Assembly (NCBI GenBank): GCA_934122085.1
Contig: CAKOVS010000004.1
Span: 1-64,000, forward strand
Source of the DNA: an uncultured Clostridia bacterium
GTDB lineage: Bacteria; Bacillota; Clostridia; TANB77; CAG-508
Reading direction: 5' to 3'
Length of the DNA stretch: 64,000 nt
A program made the position numbers and the translations under genes. Below are positions 35,455 through 44,222 of the stretch, piece by piece. Every line of letters starts with the position of its first letter. The first letter of the stretch is position 1. A model generated the notes under the pieces. It had not been told where the DNA came from, made no database searches, and was given only the letters and a program-made list of their open reading frames with translations.

Positions 35455-36498
35455 ATGAAAAATTATTTTGAAATGTTGGACAAAACAATAAAAGAATATT
35501 TTAAAATACTATCAGATGAAACTCCTGATTTTTTAAATGAATATATAAATACAAAAGAAATGCAAAAACAAGCAAAAATAAGTGTATCATGTGGTACATA
35601 TTATACTGAATTATTTGATAAAATGATATGGTATTCAAGTTTAGACCATAGTATAGCTGTAAGTTTAATTGTGTGGCATTTTACAAAAAATAAAAAACAA
35701 ACACTTGCAGGATTATTTCATGATATAGCAACACCAGTATTTAAGCATAGTATAGATTTTATGAACGGAGATTATGAAAAACAGGAGTCAACAGAAGAAC
35801 TTACAACCAGAATAATAAGTGAATCAAAAGAGATAATGAAATTATTAAAAAGAGATGGAATAAAAGTAGAAGAAGTTGATAATTATCATATATATCCAAT
35901 AGCAGATAATGATACACCAATGTTATCAGCAGATAGATTGGAATATACATTATCAAATGGATTAGGAGTTCGTAAAAAAGTTTGGAACTTAAATGATATA
36001 AAAGAAATTTATGATAATATAGAAGTACAAAAAAATGAGCAAGGAATTGATGAGCTAGGTTTTAAAGAAAAACAAATTACAGAAAAATTTGTAAAAGGAA
36101 TGAGAATATTATCAAATTCTTATATAGATAATAAAACAAAATTATCAATGCAATTTTTAGCAGATATAATGAAAAATATGTCTTATAAAAAACTAATAAC
36201 CAAAAAAGATTTATATGAATTATCTGAAAAAGAAGTAATAGAAAAAATTGAAAATTGTAATTATAAGGATATCTCTAAAAAATTTGATTTCTGGAAAAAT
36301 GCTTGTGAAATAAAAGAAAGTGATAAAGAAGTTAAAGGTAAATATTGTGTAAATATAAATGCAAAAATAAGATATATTAATCCATTAGTAAATGAAAAAA
36401 GAATAAGTGAAATATCTGAAATCGCAAAAGAAGAAATTCAAAAGGCAGTTGAATTTAAAACACAAAAATATGCATATTTAGATTTTGACAATTTTTAA
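35455..36498 (+). CDS. HD-domain phosphohydrolase
   Basis: 347 aa with a metal-dependent HD site: His65 in LDHSIAV, His89-Asp90 in AGLFHDIATP, and the distal Asp in LSADRLEYTL near residue 162. This arrangement is that of HD hydrolases acting on nucleotides (dGTPase or YfbR type). The C-terminal 150 residues are helical and unassigned. GAAAGGATTAATATATA precedes the ATG. Substrate unknown. Confidence 0.85.
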   Translation: MKNYFEMLDKTIKEYFKILSDETPDFLNEYINTKEMQKQAKISVSCGTYYTELFDKMIWYSSLDHSIAVSLIVWHFTKNKKQTLAGLFHDIATPVFKHSIDFMNGDYEKQESTEELTTRIISESKEIMKLLKRDGIKVEEVDNYHIYPIADNDTPMLSADRLEYTLSNGLGVRKKVWNLNDIKEIYDNIEVQKNEQGIDELGFKEKQITEKFVKGMRILSNSYIDNKTKLSMQFLADIMKNMSYKKLITKKDLYELSEKEVIEKIENCNYKDISKKFDFWKNACEIKESDKEVKGKYCVNINAKIRYINPLVNEKRISEISEIAKEEIQKAVEFKTQKYAYLDFDNF

Positions 36499-36557
36499 TT
36501 TTTATAATAATATAATGGTACAGACATAAGATTAGAAAAAGGAAAGGAAGAAATACA

Positions 36558-37499
36558 ATGGAAAAGAAAATTGAAGAATTAAATGGATTTAAAGATTTGA
36601 GGATAGTTGATAATTTTTATCAAACATCAAGCTTTTTTCCGATGCCAACAACAGAAATAGGAACATTAAGTGAATCAGGATTAACAAATTTAGGATCATA
36701 TTCACTATGTTTTCCATATTACATAGCAGGAAAGGACTATTATGCAATGATACTTTGTTGCAGAAACAGTTCAAATACAGCTAAAAATATATTAAGAACA
36801 GGAAAATGTACAATTAATTTTATAACAGATAAAAGAAAATATTTTAAAGAAGCAGTAAGATTAGGATATCCAGGAGAAACAACTGAAGAGAAAATGAAAG
36901 ATTGTATTTTTAATTTAGTTGATGGAAAAAGAGCAAGAGAAAATCCAAATGAGCAATATCCAAAAATAATCCAAGAAGCATTCCAAGTATTTGAATGTAC
37001 ATGGGTTAGAGAATTAGATGGAGCAGAGAATGATAAAGTGCAAGATGAATATTTACCACCATATCATCAATTTAATGGAATAACAAGTCAATTTGGAGCA
37101 CATTTCATATTAAAAATTGATAATATTTTAATGAAACCAAAATATTATGATGCAATAATAAATGGGGTTAATGCAAATGTATTTCCACAAGTTCCAGTAG
37201 ACTATGGATATCGTGATAATAAAAACTTCTGGTATACAAGATTTAAAAGACCTGTGTCAGAGCCAATTCCAGCAAGTAAAGGAATAAGTTTAGATACAGT
37301 AAAATATGCTGCATCAAGAATTGATCCAGAAATAAAATTTACAGATGAAGCATGTGCAAAATTAATAAAAGTTCCAAGAGTATTTTTAAATACTGTATTA
37401 AAGGGTTGTGTTGCATGGGCAAAAGAAAATAATGTAACACTAATTACAGAAAAAGAAATGGCAATAATTCAAGATAAAAGAAATAAAGAGAAAAAATAA
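36558..37499 (+). CDS. Flavin-reductase-like protein with PCP_red-like C-terminal domain
   Basis: 313 aa. Residues about 20-215 resemble the FMN-binding split barrel of flavin reductases (YAMILCCRNSSNTAKNI, then GAHFILKIDNILM). The last 60 residues (FTDEACAKLIKVPRVFLNTVLKGC) resemble the small PCP_red helical domain, in which an (T/S)xEAxxxLxKVPxF pattern is typical. No NAD-binding motif is visible. GGAAAGGAAGAAATACA precedes the ATG. It is followed 28 bases later by the HEGIH gene. Function inferred only by fold. Confidence 0.6.
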   Translation: MEKKIEELNGFKDLRIVDNFYQTSSFFPMPTTEIGTLSESGLTNLGSYSLCFPYYIAGKDYYAMILCCRNSSNTAKNILRTGKCTINFITDKRKYFKEAVRLGYPGETTEEKMKDCIFNLVDGKRARENPNEQYPKIIQEAFQVFECTWVRELDGAENDKVQDEYLPPYHQFNGITSQFGAHFILKIDNILMKPKYYDAIINGVNANVFPQVPVDYGYRDNKNFWYTRFKRPVSEPIPASKGISLDTVKYAASRIDPEIKFTDEACAKLIKVPRVFLNTVLKGCVAWAKENNVTLITEKEMAIIQDKRNKEKK

Positions 37500-37527
37500 A
37501 CAACATATGGGATGTGATAGAAAATAA

Positions 37528-39328
37528 ATGGTAGATAAAATATCGGCAATAAGATTTCTAATAGAAGATTGTTATAAAAATTTTCCAGAATTAATAGAAG
37601 AAATTCCGAAAGAAGAAATGTATAAAATATTAGAAAATAATATTTCAGCAATAGAAGTTGAAGAAGAATTAGAAGGATCTGATGGACTGTATGATACTTC
37701 AGAAAGAACAATATCTTTAGCTAGTAAAGATATTGATATAGGGCTTGAAGATATAAAAAAAGAACAAGATATAGCTGGAACATTGGCACATGAAGGAATA
37801 CATGCTTTATTTAGGAAAAATGAAGATGATACTCGGAATTGATAGAGAAAGAAAAATAGTAAATATAAAGGGGTTTGTAAAATTTACAAAAGCAAGATAC
37901 AAATCTTCAAAATCAATATTAGAACATATAATAGATTTAACAAAAGTAAAAGACGATTTTGAAGATAATAAATGTTTTGGTACAGCATTAAATGAAGGAA
38001 TAACAGAATGGGCAAGATTAAAAACGGTATCTGGAAATGAATCATATGAGATGGAAATTAATGTTGTAAATCAGATAGAAAATATTATAGGTGCAAAGAA
38101 AATTATAGAAATTGTTAATACAAAACCAGAAGAAATGTATAAAGCACTAAATATGAGTAAAAGTGAATTCGAAAATTTTTGCAATAAGATAGATTATCTA
38201 GAATTTATTAATTCTCTAAAAGAAAAAATTCAAGATAATTTACTAAAACTTAATGATGGGAAACAAAAGCTAGAAAGATTCAATAAAAAAGAAGGAAAAT
38301 ATATAAATAAAGAGATAAAAAGTACAGCCATTTATATTCAAAACCAATTAATTACAAAACTTATAATTCCATATTTTGAAAATAATTCTGATGGAAGTGG
38401 AATATTTGAAAAAGTATTAAATTGTAAAAATTTAATAAAAGATTATTTTCGATGGATATATATAGATAGAGAGGTATTCTCTGAATTTACAAAAACAAGT
38501 GAATATAAAAAGTTAAGCAATATGCTTGATAAAATAATTATTCAATGTATAAAACAAAGTCAATCTAATATAGAAAAATGGGAAAAGAAAGAAATTTTCA
38601 ATTTTTACAGAATATTGTTAGATAGTTTTAATGAAATTAATGATAGTATTTATAGAACATTTATACAAAAAATGTGGAAAAGAATAGAAGAAATCCAGTT
38701 AGAAGAAGATGCAAATATACTTGAAAAAGTAAAAAGAGAAATAGAGAATCAAGATAAAATAGATGTAAGATTATTTACAAAAGATTATAAAAATGAGTAT
38801 ACAAGCTGGGATATAAATAGGAAAGTAAGTGAATTAATATTAAGAAGAAAATTAACTGATATACAATATAGAAATTTACAGAGTGAAATTGGAATATATA
38901 ATTCTTGCAAACAAGTAATAAGTAGAAAAGATATTAAAAGACTAAAGAATAAAGATGGAAGTACAAGATATTATGTTTTAATAAATGGAGAAGAATATGC
39001 AGATCCATATTTAAAAAAATTGAAATTTGGAAGAAAATTTTTAAGTTCTAGAAGATATGAAATTAAAGAGGAACAGGATAAGGTTCAAATTGATGAAAAT
39101 GTAATAGATGATTCAGATAATAAAGTTCAAAATAGAATTTTTAACTTTATAGAGAATTTGAAATTGAAAATTTTAAGAAAACATAATAGAACTGTAAATA
39201 AAGAAGAATCAAAAACTAATTTAGAAGAAAATAAATTTAAATACAATTTAATAGTAGATTTCAACAAAGCAAATTGTCAAGCTGTAGAAAAGAGTTCGAA
39301 TAAGGCAATAGAAAATGTTGAAAGATAA
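37528..39328 (+). CDS. HEGIH putative metalloprotein, read through CGGA
   Basis: The first frame ends soon after an AHEGIHALFRKNEDD(T) motif, which looks like an HExxH zinc-peptidase helix. It breaks at CGGA 37834-37837 (codon 103). Reading CGGA as Gly continues into IDRERKIVNIKGFVKFTKA and gives a 599-aa protein with no further break to 39328. A downstream LNEGITEWARLKT helix supplies a plausible third zinc ligand Glu, and it lies beyond the CGGA site, so only the joined frame forms a full active site. The C-terminal 400 residues are long helices and unassigned. No signal peptide. Confidence 0.75.
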
Positions 39329-39333
39329 AAATG

Positions 39334-39370
39334 AGTCTAATAAAATTATATTTTATTAGACTTATTTTTT
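39334..39370 (+). terminator. Rho-independent terminator
   Basis: AGTCTAATAAAA and TTTTATTAGACT stem followed by TATTTTTTATT. Confidence 0.8.
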
Positions 39371-39527
39371 ATTGTTTAAGGTATTTCTAGATTATCAATA
39401 TAAAATTTAATACAAGAGATATAAATATATATAGGTGTATAGAATTAGAGCCAAAGGAGATTGACAATTGATAGGTTTTATAATAATATATTAATATAGA
39501 AAATGATGTATTATAGGATGTGAGAAA

Positions 39528-40661
39528 ATGAATTGTGAAATTCAAGAAAAATGTGGTGGTTGTACATATGGAAAAAAGCAATATTCACAACAATTAAAAG
39601 ATAAAACAGAATATGTAGAAAAGCAATTAAAAAAGCTAAAACAAAATGTGAAAGTGAATTATTGTATAGGAATGGAAAATCCATATAATTATAGAAATAA
39701 AGGAAAATATGCTTTTAAAAACGGAAAAATGGGATTCTTTGAAGAAGGAACTCATAAAATTGTATATGCAAAATGTGCAATACAAAATGAAAAAATAAAT
39801 CAAGTTGCAGATTACATATTTGAACTTGTAAAAAAATATCATATTAGTATTTATAATGAAGATACAGGAAAAGGTTTTTTAAGACATGTAGTAATTAGAT
39901 ATGGATTTTTTACAGATGAAATAATGGTTATCTTTGTTACTACAGATGGAAAAATGTATAAAAAGCAAGAGATTATAAAAGATCTAACAACAAAGTTTAA
40001 AGAGATAAAATCTATTATTCAAAATATTAATATAAGAGAAACCAATGCAATATTAGGAAATAAAAATTTTAAAATGTATGGAACAGATTTTATAATGGAC
40101 AAACTTGGAAAGTTAAAAATAAAAATTTCACCATTATCTTTTTATCAAGTAAATCCTATTCAAATGAAAAAGCTATATGATACAGCAATTGATTTTGCTA
40201 AACTTACTGGAAATGAAGTTGTATATGATTTATATTCTGGAATTGGTACTATTTCTTTAAGTGTTGCAAAAAATGTCAAAAAGGTTTATGGAATAGAAAT
40301 CGTAAAAGATGCTGTGATTGATGCAAGAGCAAATGCAAGAATGAATAATATTACAAACACATCTTTTATGGATGGAAAAGTTGAAGAGTTGTTACCTAAA
40401 TTGTGCAGTAAAGAAAAAGCAGATGTGATTTTTGTTGATCCACCTAGAAGCGGATTAGATGGTAAAACAATTAAGACAATTCTTAAAGTAAAACCAAAAA
40501 AGCTTGTTTATATTAGTTGTAATCCAGATACTTTAGTTGATAATTTGTTTTTACTTGAAAAGGATTATGATATTAAAGTTGTTCAACCAGTGGATATGTT
40601 TTCTTTTACGGGGCACGTTGAATGTGTAACAGTACTAGACAGAAAAAATATTGAGAAATAA
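39528..40661 (+). CDS. TrmA/RlmCD-type m5U rRNA methyltransferase
   Basis: SAM-dependent methyltransferase that makes 5-methyluridine in 23S rRNA. The N-terminal Fe-S Cys set is Cys3, Cys9 and Cys12 (KCGGC) with the fourth in KCAIQ; SAM motif VYDLYSGIGTISLSVAK; catalytic region VDPPRSGLDG and nucleophile Cys in YISCNPDTL. It lacks the N-terminal TRAM domain of longer RlmCD proteins, hence 377 aa. GATGTGAGAAA is a weak ribosome binding site. Confidence 0.9.
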   Translation: MNCEIQEKCGGCTYGKKQYSQQLKDKTEYVEKQLKKLKQNVKVNYCIGMENPYNYRNKGKYAFKNGKMGFFEEGTHKIVYAKCAIQNEKINQVADYIFELVKKYHISIYNEDTGKGFLRHVVIRYGFFTDEIMVIFVTTDGKMYKKQEIIKDLTTKFKEIKSIIQNINIRETNAILGNKNFKMYGTDFIMDKLGKLKIKISPLSFYQVNPIQMKKLYDTAIDFAKLTGNEVVYDLYSGIGTISLSVAKNVKKVYGIEIVKDAVIDARANARMNNITNTSFMDGKVEELLPKLCSKEKADVIFVDPPRSGLDGKTIKTILKVKPKKLVYISCNPDTLVDNLFLLEKDYDIKVVQPVDMFSFTGHVECVTVLDRKNIEK

Positions 40662-40782
40662 AATAGGAAAAAAGTGTTATGCTATAGGGGAATATGAAGC
40701 AACAGATACTTTATATAATATTTTTGAATCAATATTTGAAAATGAAAATGAATTAGAAGATTTTCCTAAGTCATATAAATAA
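40651..40782 (+). pseudogene. Short C-terminal gene remnant
   Basis: A 43-codon frame beginning inside the end of the methyltransferase gene (TTG 40651, no ribosome binding site) encodes KKCYAIGEYEATDTLYNIF and an acidic tail ending FPKSYK. The composition looks coding and the end looks natural, so I read it as the C-terminus of a gene whose front was deleted. Family not recognised. Confidence 0.35.
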
Positions 40783-40831
40783 AAAATGATATGTAGAATA
40801 AGTATTGAATTTTATAAGAATGGAGAAAGTA

Positions 40832-41416
40832 ATGAAAATAGGAATAGATTTAGACGGAGTTGTAATTGATAGTGAAACAACATTTAGAACTTATGAAGAA
40901 ATTTTTGATATAGATGTTTTGAAAAGAAATAATTTAGTAAATAAAGAGGAACCTAAATTCCAGGCTAGATATAATTGGACAGATAAACAAGAAGAGGAGT
41001 TTATAAACAAATATTTCTTGACAGTTTCAAAAGAAAGTAATTTAATGTCAGGATTTATTGGCGTATATAATTTGTTAAAAAAACAGGGACATGAATTTGT
41101 AGTAATTACTGCAAGAGGTGGATTTTTAGAAGAAATGAAAGATGATGCAATAAGATTATTAGATGAAAATAATATTAAATTTGATAAATATTATTGGAAA
41201 GTTGAAGATAAATTACAGGTTTGCCAAAATGAAAATATAGATATTATGATTGATGATGATTGGAGAATTATAAAAAAATTGTCAGATAATAAAATAAAAA
41301 CACTATATTTTAGAGACACAAATTTAATGAAATTAAAAGAAAATAACTATATTAAAGAAGTTAATAATTGGGGAGAGATTTATAGACACATAAAGTGTAT
41401 GAAAAAATTTTTATAA
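40832..41416 (+). CDS. HAD-family hydrolase (5'-nucleotidase-like)
   Basis: 194 aa beginning MKIGIDLDGVVIDSE, HAD motif I with Asp8 (nucleophile position) and Asp10; VVITARGG supplies motif II and MIDDDWRII motif IV. Similar to the NT5C-type or YqfW-like nucleotidase group. Start ATG 40832 follows GGAGAAAGTA; the frame is open to 40805. Next gene (YjjX-like) starts 17 bases after the stop, so the two may form a nucleotide house-cleaning pair. Confidence 0.8.
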   Translation: MKIGIDLDGVVIDSETTFRTYEEIFDIDVLKRNNLVNKEEPKFQARYNWTDKQEEEFINKYFLTVSKESNLMSGFIGVYNLLKKQGHEFVVITARGGFLEEMKDDAIRLLDENNIKFDKYYWKVEDKLQVCQNENIDIMIDDDWRIIKKLSDNKIKTLYFRDTNLMKLKENNYIKEVNNWGEIYRHIKCMKKFL

Positions 41417-41433
41417 TAAAGGAGAATAAATAA

Positions 41434-41964
41434 ATGAAAATATTGATGGGAACCAAAAATCCTGGAAAAATAGAAGGTGCAAGACAAGCATTTGAAAAAT
41501 ATTTTGATAGTGTTGAAATAGAAGGAATATCTGTAGAATCAGAAGTTGGAAACCAACCATTTAATGAAGAAATATTACAAGGTGCAAAAAATAGAGTAAA
41601 AAATTTAAAAAAATATGCGATTGAAAATAATATACAAGTTGATTTTTATGTATCAAGTGAAGCGGGAATAACTAATTCTTTAGGAGAGTGGATAGATATA
41701 AATGCAGTTATTATAGAAGATAGGAATGGTTTTCAAAGTTTTGGGACAAGTCAAGGATTTCCAATTTCAGATAAATATATAGATGAGATAAAAGAAACAG
41801 AACTTGGAAAAGTTATGGATAGAATATTTAAAGGTAAAGAATTAGGAAAGGGAAAAGGCGGAATTAGTTTTTTGACTAAAGATGAAGTAACAAGAATTGA
41901 TTTAACTAGAAATGCATTTATAATGGCTTTAACTAGATTTATTAATGAAGATTTATGGAGATAA
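41434..41964 (+). CDS. yjjX: Non-canonical purine NTPase (YjjX/DUF84 family)
   Basis: 176 aa starting MKILMGTKNPGKIEGARQAF, the DUF84 inosine/xanthosine triphosphatase N-terminus; GVxxGNQPFN-like VESEVGNQPFNE and DFYVSSEAGI strands follow, and the C-terminus has GGISFLTKDEVTR. Expected activity: hydrolysis of ITP and XTP to prevent their incorporation. AAAGGAGAATAAATA precedes the ATG. Confidence 0.85.
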   Translation: MKILMGTKNPGKIEGARQAFEKYFDSVEIEGISVESEVGNQPFNEEILQGAKNRVKNLKKYAIENNIQVDFYVSSEAGITNSLGEWIDINAVIIEDRNGFQSFGTSQGFPISDKYIDEIKETELGKVMDRIFKGKELGKGKGGISFLTKDEVTRIDLTRNAFIMALTRFINEDLWR

Positions 41965-41966
41965 AT

Positions 41967-42000
41967 AAAAAATGTTCACATTAAATTGTGAACATTTTTT
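41967..42000. terminator. Bidirectional terminator
   Basis: AAAAAATGTTCACA and TGTGAACATTTTTT form a perfect stem between convergent yjjX and serS. Confidence 0.9.
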
Positions 42001-42002
42001 AT

Positions 42003-43289
42003 TTATTTTGTAGGAATTAATTTTTCTTTTCCGCCCATATATGGTTGTAAAACCTTAGGAACAGTGATACTTCCATCTTCATTATAATTACATTCGATTA
42101 AAGCAATTAAAGCTCTTGGTGTAGCTAAAACAGTATTATTTAAAGTATGAACAAATTTATTTCCATCTTTTGTCTTATATCTAATATTTAAACGTCTAGC
42201 TTGTGCATCACCTAAAGTAGAACAAGAACATACTTCAAAATATTTTTGTTGACGTGGGCTCCAAGCTTCGATATCACAAGATTTAACTTTTAAATCTGCC
42301 ATATCACCACTGCAACAATCAAGTTGTCTTACTGGAATATCTAAGCTTCTAAATAATTCAACAGACATTTTCCACATTTTATTATACCAATCCATAGATT
42401 CTTCTGGTTTACAAAGGACAATCATTTCTTGTTTTTCGAATTGATGAACTCTATATAATCCTCTTTCTTCAAGACCATGTGATCCAATTTCTTTTCTAAA
42501 ACATGGAGAATATGAAGTTAAAGTAAGAGGTAATTGAGATTCATCAACAATTTGTTCCTTAAATCTTCCAATCATACTATGTTCAGATGTACCAATTAAA
42601 TATAAATCTTCACCTTCAATTTTGTACATCATAGCTTCCATTTCATCAAAAGACATAACACCATTAACAACACTACTTCTAATCATAAATGGTGGAATAC
42701 AATATGTGAAACCATGATTAATCATAAAATCACGAGCATATGCAAGCATAGCTTCATGTAAACGTGCTATATCACCAATTAAATAATAAAAACCAACACC
42801 ACTTGTGCGTCCGGCACTTTCTTTATCTAATCCATCAAACTTTGCTATTATATCAGCATGATGAGGGATTTCATAAGATGGAACAATTGGCTCTCCGAAT
42901 CTTTCTACTTCAACGTTTTCACTATCATCTTTTCCGATTGGAACAGAATCATCAATTATGTTAGGTATTTTCATCATTCTATTTTTTATTTCTTCTGTAT
43001 ATTTTTCTTCAAGTTCTTCATTTTCTTCAATTGCAGAATTTACACTTTGAACTTCTTGACGAATTTTACCAGCTTCTTCCTTTTGACCAGCTTTCATAAG
43101 TTTTCCAATTTCATCACTTAATCTTTTTCTTTCAGAACGAAGGTTATCACCATTTAATTTTGCTTCTCTATTTTTTTTATCTAGTTCTAAGACTTCATCA
43201 ACTAAAATAAGTTTGTGGTCTTGAAACTTCTTTTTTATATTTTCTTTTACTAATTCTGGATTTTCTCTTATTAATTTAATATCTATCAT
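42003..43289 (-). CDS. serS: Seryl-tRNA synthetase
   Basis: Class II synthetase, 428 aa, with the N-terminal antiparallel coiled coil (about 30-100) that grips the long tRNA-Ser arm, then the catalytic core: CFRKEIGSHG (motif 2) and TVLATPRALIALIE (motif 3). Start ATG 43289 is followed by IDIKLIREN, the usual beginning, and preceded by AAAGGGATATGCGTT; the frame is open to 43322. The active-site region carries extra cysteines (LDCCSGDMADL; CSCSTLGD), unusual but without obvious meaning. Confidence 0.95.
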   Translation of the reverse strand: MIDIKLIRENPELVKENIKKKFQDHKLILVDEVLELDKKNREAKLNGDNLRSERKRLSDEIGKLMKAGQKEEAGKIRQEVQSVNSAIEENEELEEKYTEEIKNRMMKIPNIIDDSVPIGKDDSENVEVERFGEPIVPSYEIPHHADIIAKFDGLDKESAGRTSGVGFYYLIGDIARLHEAMLAYARDFMINHGFTYCIPPFMIRSSVVNGVMSFDEMEAMMYKIEGEDLYLIGTSEHSMIGRFKEQIVDESQLPLTLTSYSPCFRKEIGSHGLEERGLYRVHQFEKQEMIVLCKPEESMDWYNKMWKMSVELFRSLDIPVRQLDCCSGDMADLKVKSCDIEAWSPRQQKYFEVCSCSTLGDAQARRLNIRYKTKDGNKFVHTLNNTVLATPRALIALIECNYNEDGSITVPKVLQPYMGGKEKLIPTK

Positions 43290-43436
43290 AACGCATATCC
43301 CTTTCTTTATTAAATTCCTCAATTAGAGGCAATACTTTACCAATTATACAATAAAATTATGGAAAATTCAATAAAAATTACATAATTTGTGCATAATAAG
43401 AAAAACAAGTAAATATAATGTTTTGAGGAGGAGAAT

Positions 43437-43724
43437 ATGCAAGAAGAGTATTTAATGAATAAAATGTTAAAAGGGAAAACAGAACAGGAGAAAGAGATAG
43501 AATTATTGAGAAATATTGTTGAAACAAGAGAAAAATTGAAAAATGCTAGAAGTAATTTTGAGTATGCTGAAGATGATATGATTGATTATTATATTTATCA
43601 GATAAAAGCGAATCAATCAAAACTTGATTATTTAATTAAAGTGGCAAAAAAGAAAGGGATTGTTCTTACAAGAAATAATGAGGTAAAAATAAGAATGTTT
43701 ATGGAAGATGAACAGGTAGGATAG
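43437..43724 (+). CDS. yaaL: YaaL-like DUF2508 protein
   Basis: 95-aa helical protein with the DUF2508 pattern: REKLKNARSNFEYAEDDMID followed by YYIYQIKANQSKLDYLIK and KKKGI. In many spore formers yaaL is adjacent to bofA; here bofA is 42 kb away at the other end of the window. TGAGGAGGAGAAT precedes the ATG. Role unknown. Confidence 0.85.
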   Translation: MQEEYLMNKMLKGKTEQEKEIELLRNIVETREKLKNARSNFEYAEDDMIDYYIYQIKANQSKLDYLIKVAKKKGIVLTRNNEVKIRMFMEDEQVG

Positions 43725-43746
43725 AAAATTTTTATGAATAAAAAAG

Positions 43747-43786
43747 AAACGAGGGAGAATAGTGTTAAACTATCTCCCTCGTTTTA
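43747..43786. terminator. Bidirectional terminator
   Basis: AAACGAGGGAGA and TCTCCCTCGTTT form a 12-bp perfect stem between convergent genes. Confidence 0.9.
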
Positions 43787-43802
43787 GAGGAGTTTCAAAG
43801 AG

Positions 43803-44057
43803 TTATGAATCAACTCTATTGAATTCCATGAGGATGTTTACCTCTTGCTCGGCAGTTTCAGTGTAGACAACTCTCTTTTTGCCCGGAAATGCATTCCTAA
43901 ATGTGGAATTAAAGTCAGACTTCATTTTGAATGTGGTTCCGAACAGCAAGGGAGCACGAATGATTTTTTTCTCCCCAGTCCGCATGTCATAGACAATGAA
44001 ATTGCCATTACAGCTGTCAGTAGGTTCGAAGTGGACAAGAACGGTCAGATTCATCAT
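43803..44057 (-). CDS. Orphan 84-aa protein, atypical composition
   Basis: A beta-rich small protein (LTVLVHFEPTD; GNFIVYDMRTGEKKI; EVNILMEFN) of unknown function. AGGAGGGCATCCAT precedes the ATG. Less AT-rich than the flanking yaaL and smc genes, with its own terminator; probably acquired. It contains in-frame CGG followed by A (the Arg of DMRTG, near 43980), one of three such cases in atypical genes. Confidence 0.65.
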   Translation of the reverse strand: MMNLTVLVHFEPTDSCNGNFIVYDMRTGEKKIIRAPLLFGTTFKMKSDFNSTFRNAFPGKKRVVYTETAEQEVNILMEFNRVDS

Positions 44058-44156
44058 ATGGATGCCCTCCTAAAAATTTGATATAGATATTATATAACAA
44101 AAAAATAAATAAATCAATAGCTTTACATAAAAAATAAAATTAAATAAACAAAACTA

Positions 44157-44185
44157 TTGAAATTTAGGAAAAATTACGATAAAAT
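44157..44185 (+). promoter_or_regulatory. Promoter of smc
   Basis: TTGAAA (44157-44162), 17-bp spacer, TAAAAT (44180-44185). It lies within the open frame upstream of ATG 44223 and so supports that start. Confidence 0.6.
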
Positions 44186-44222
44186 ACAAACAGAAAAACG
44201 AAAAAACAAAGGTGAAAAAAAC

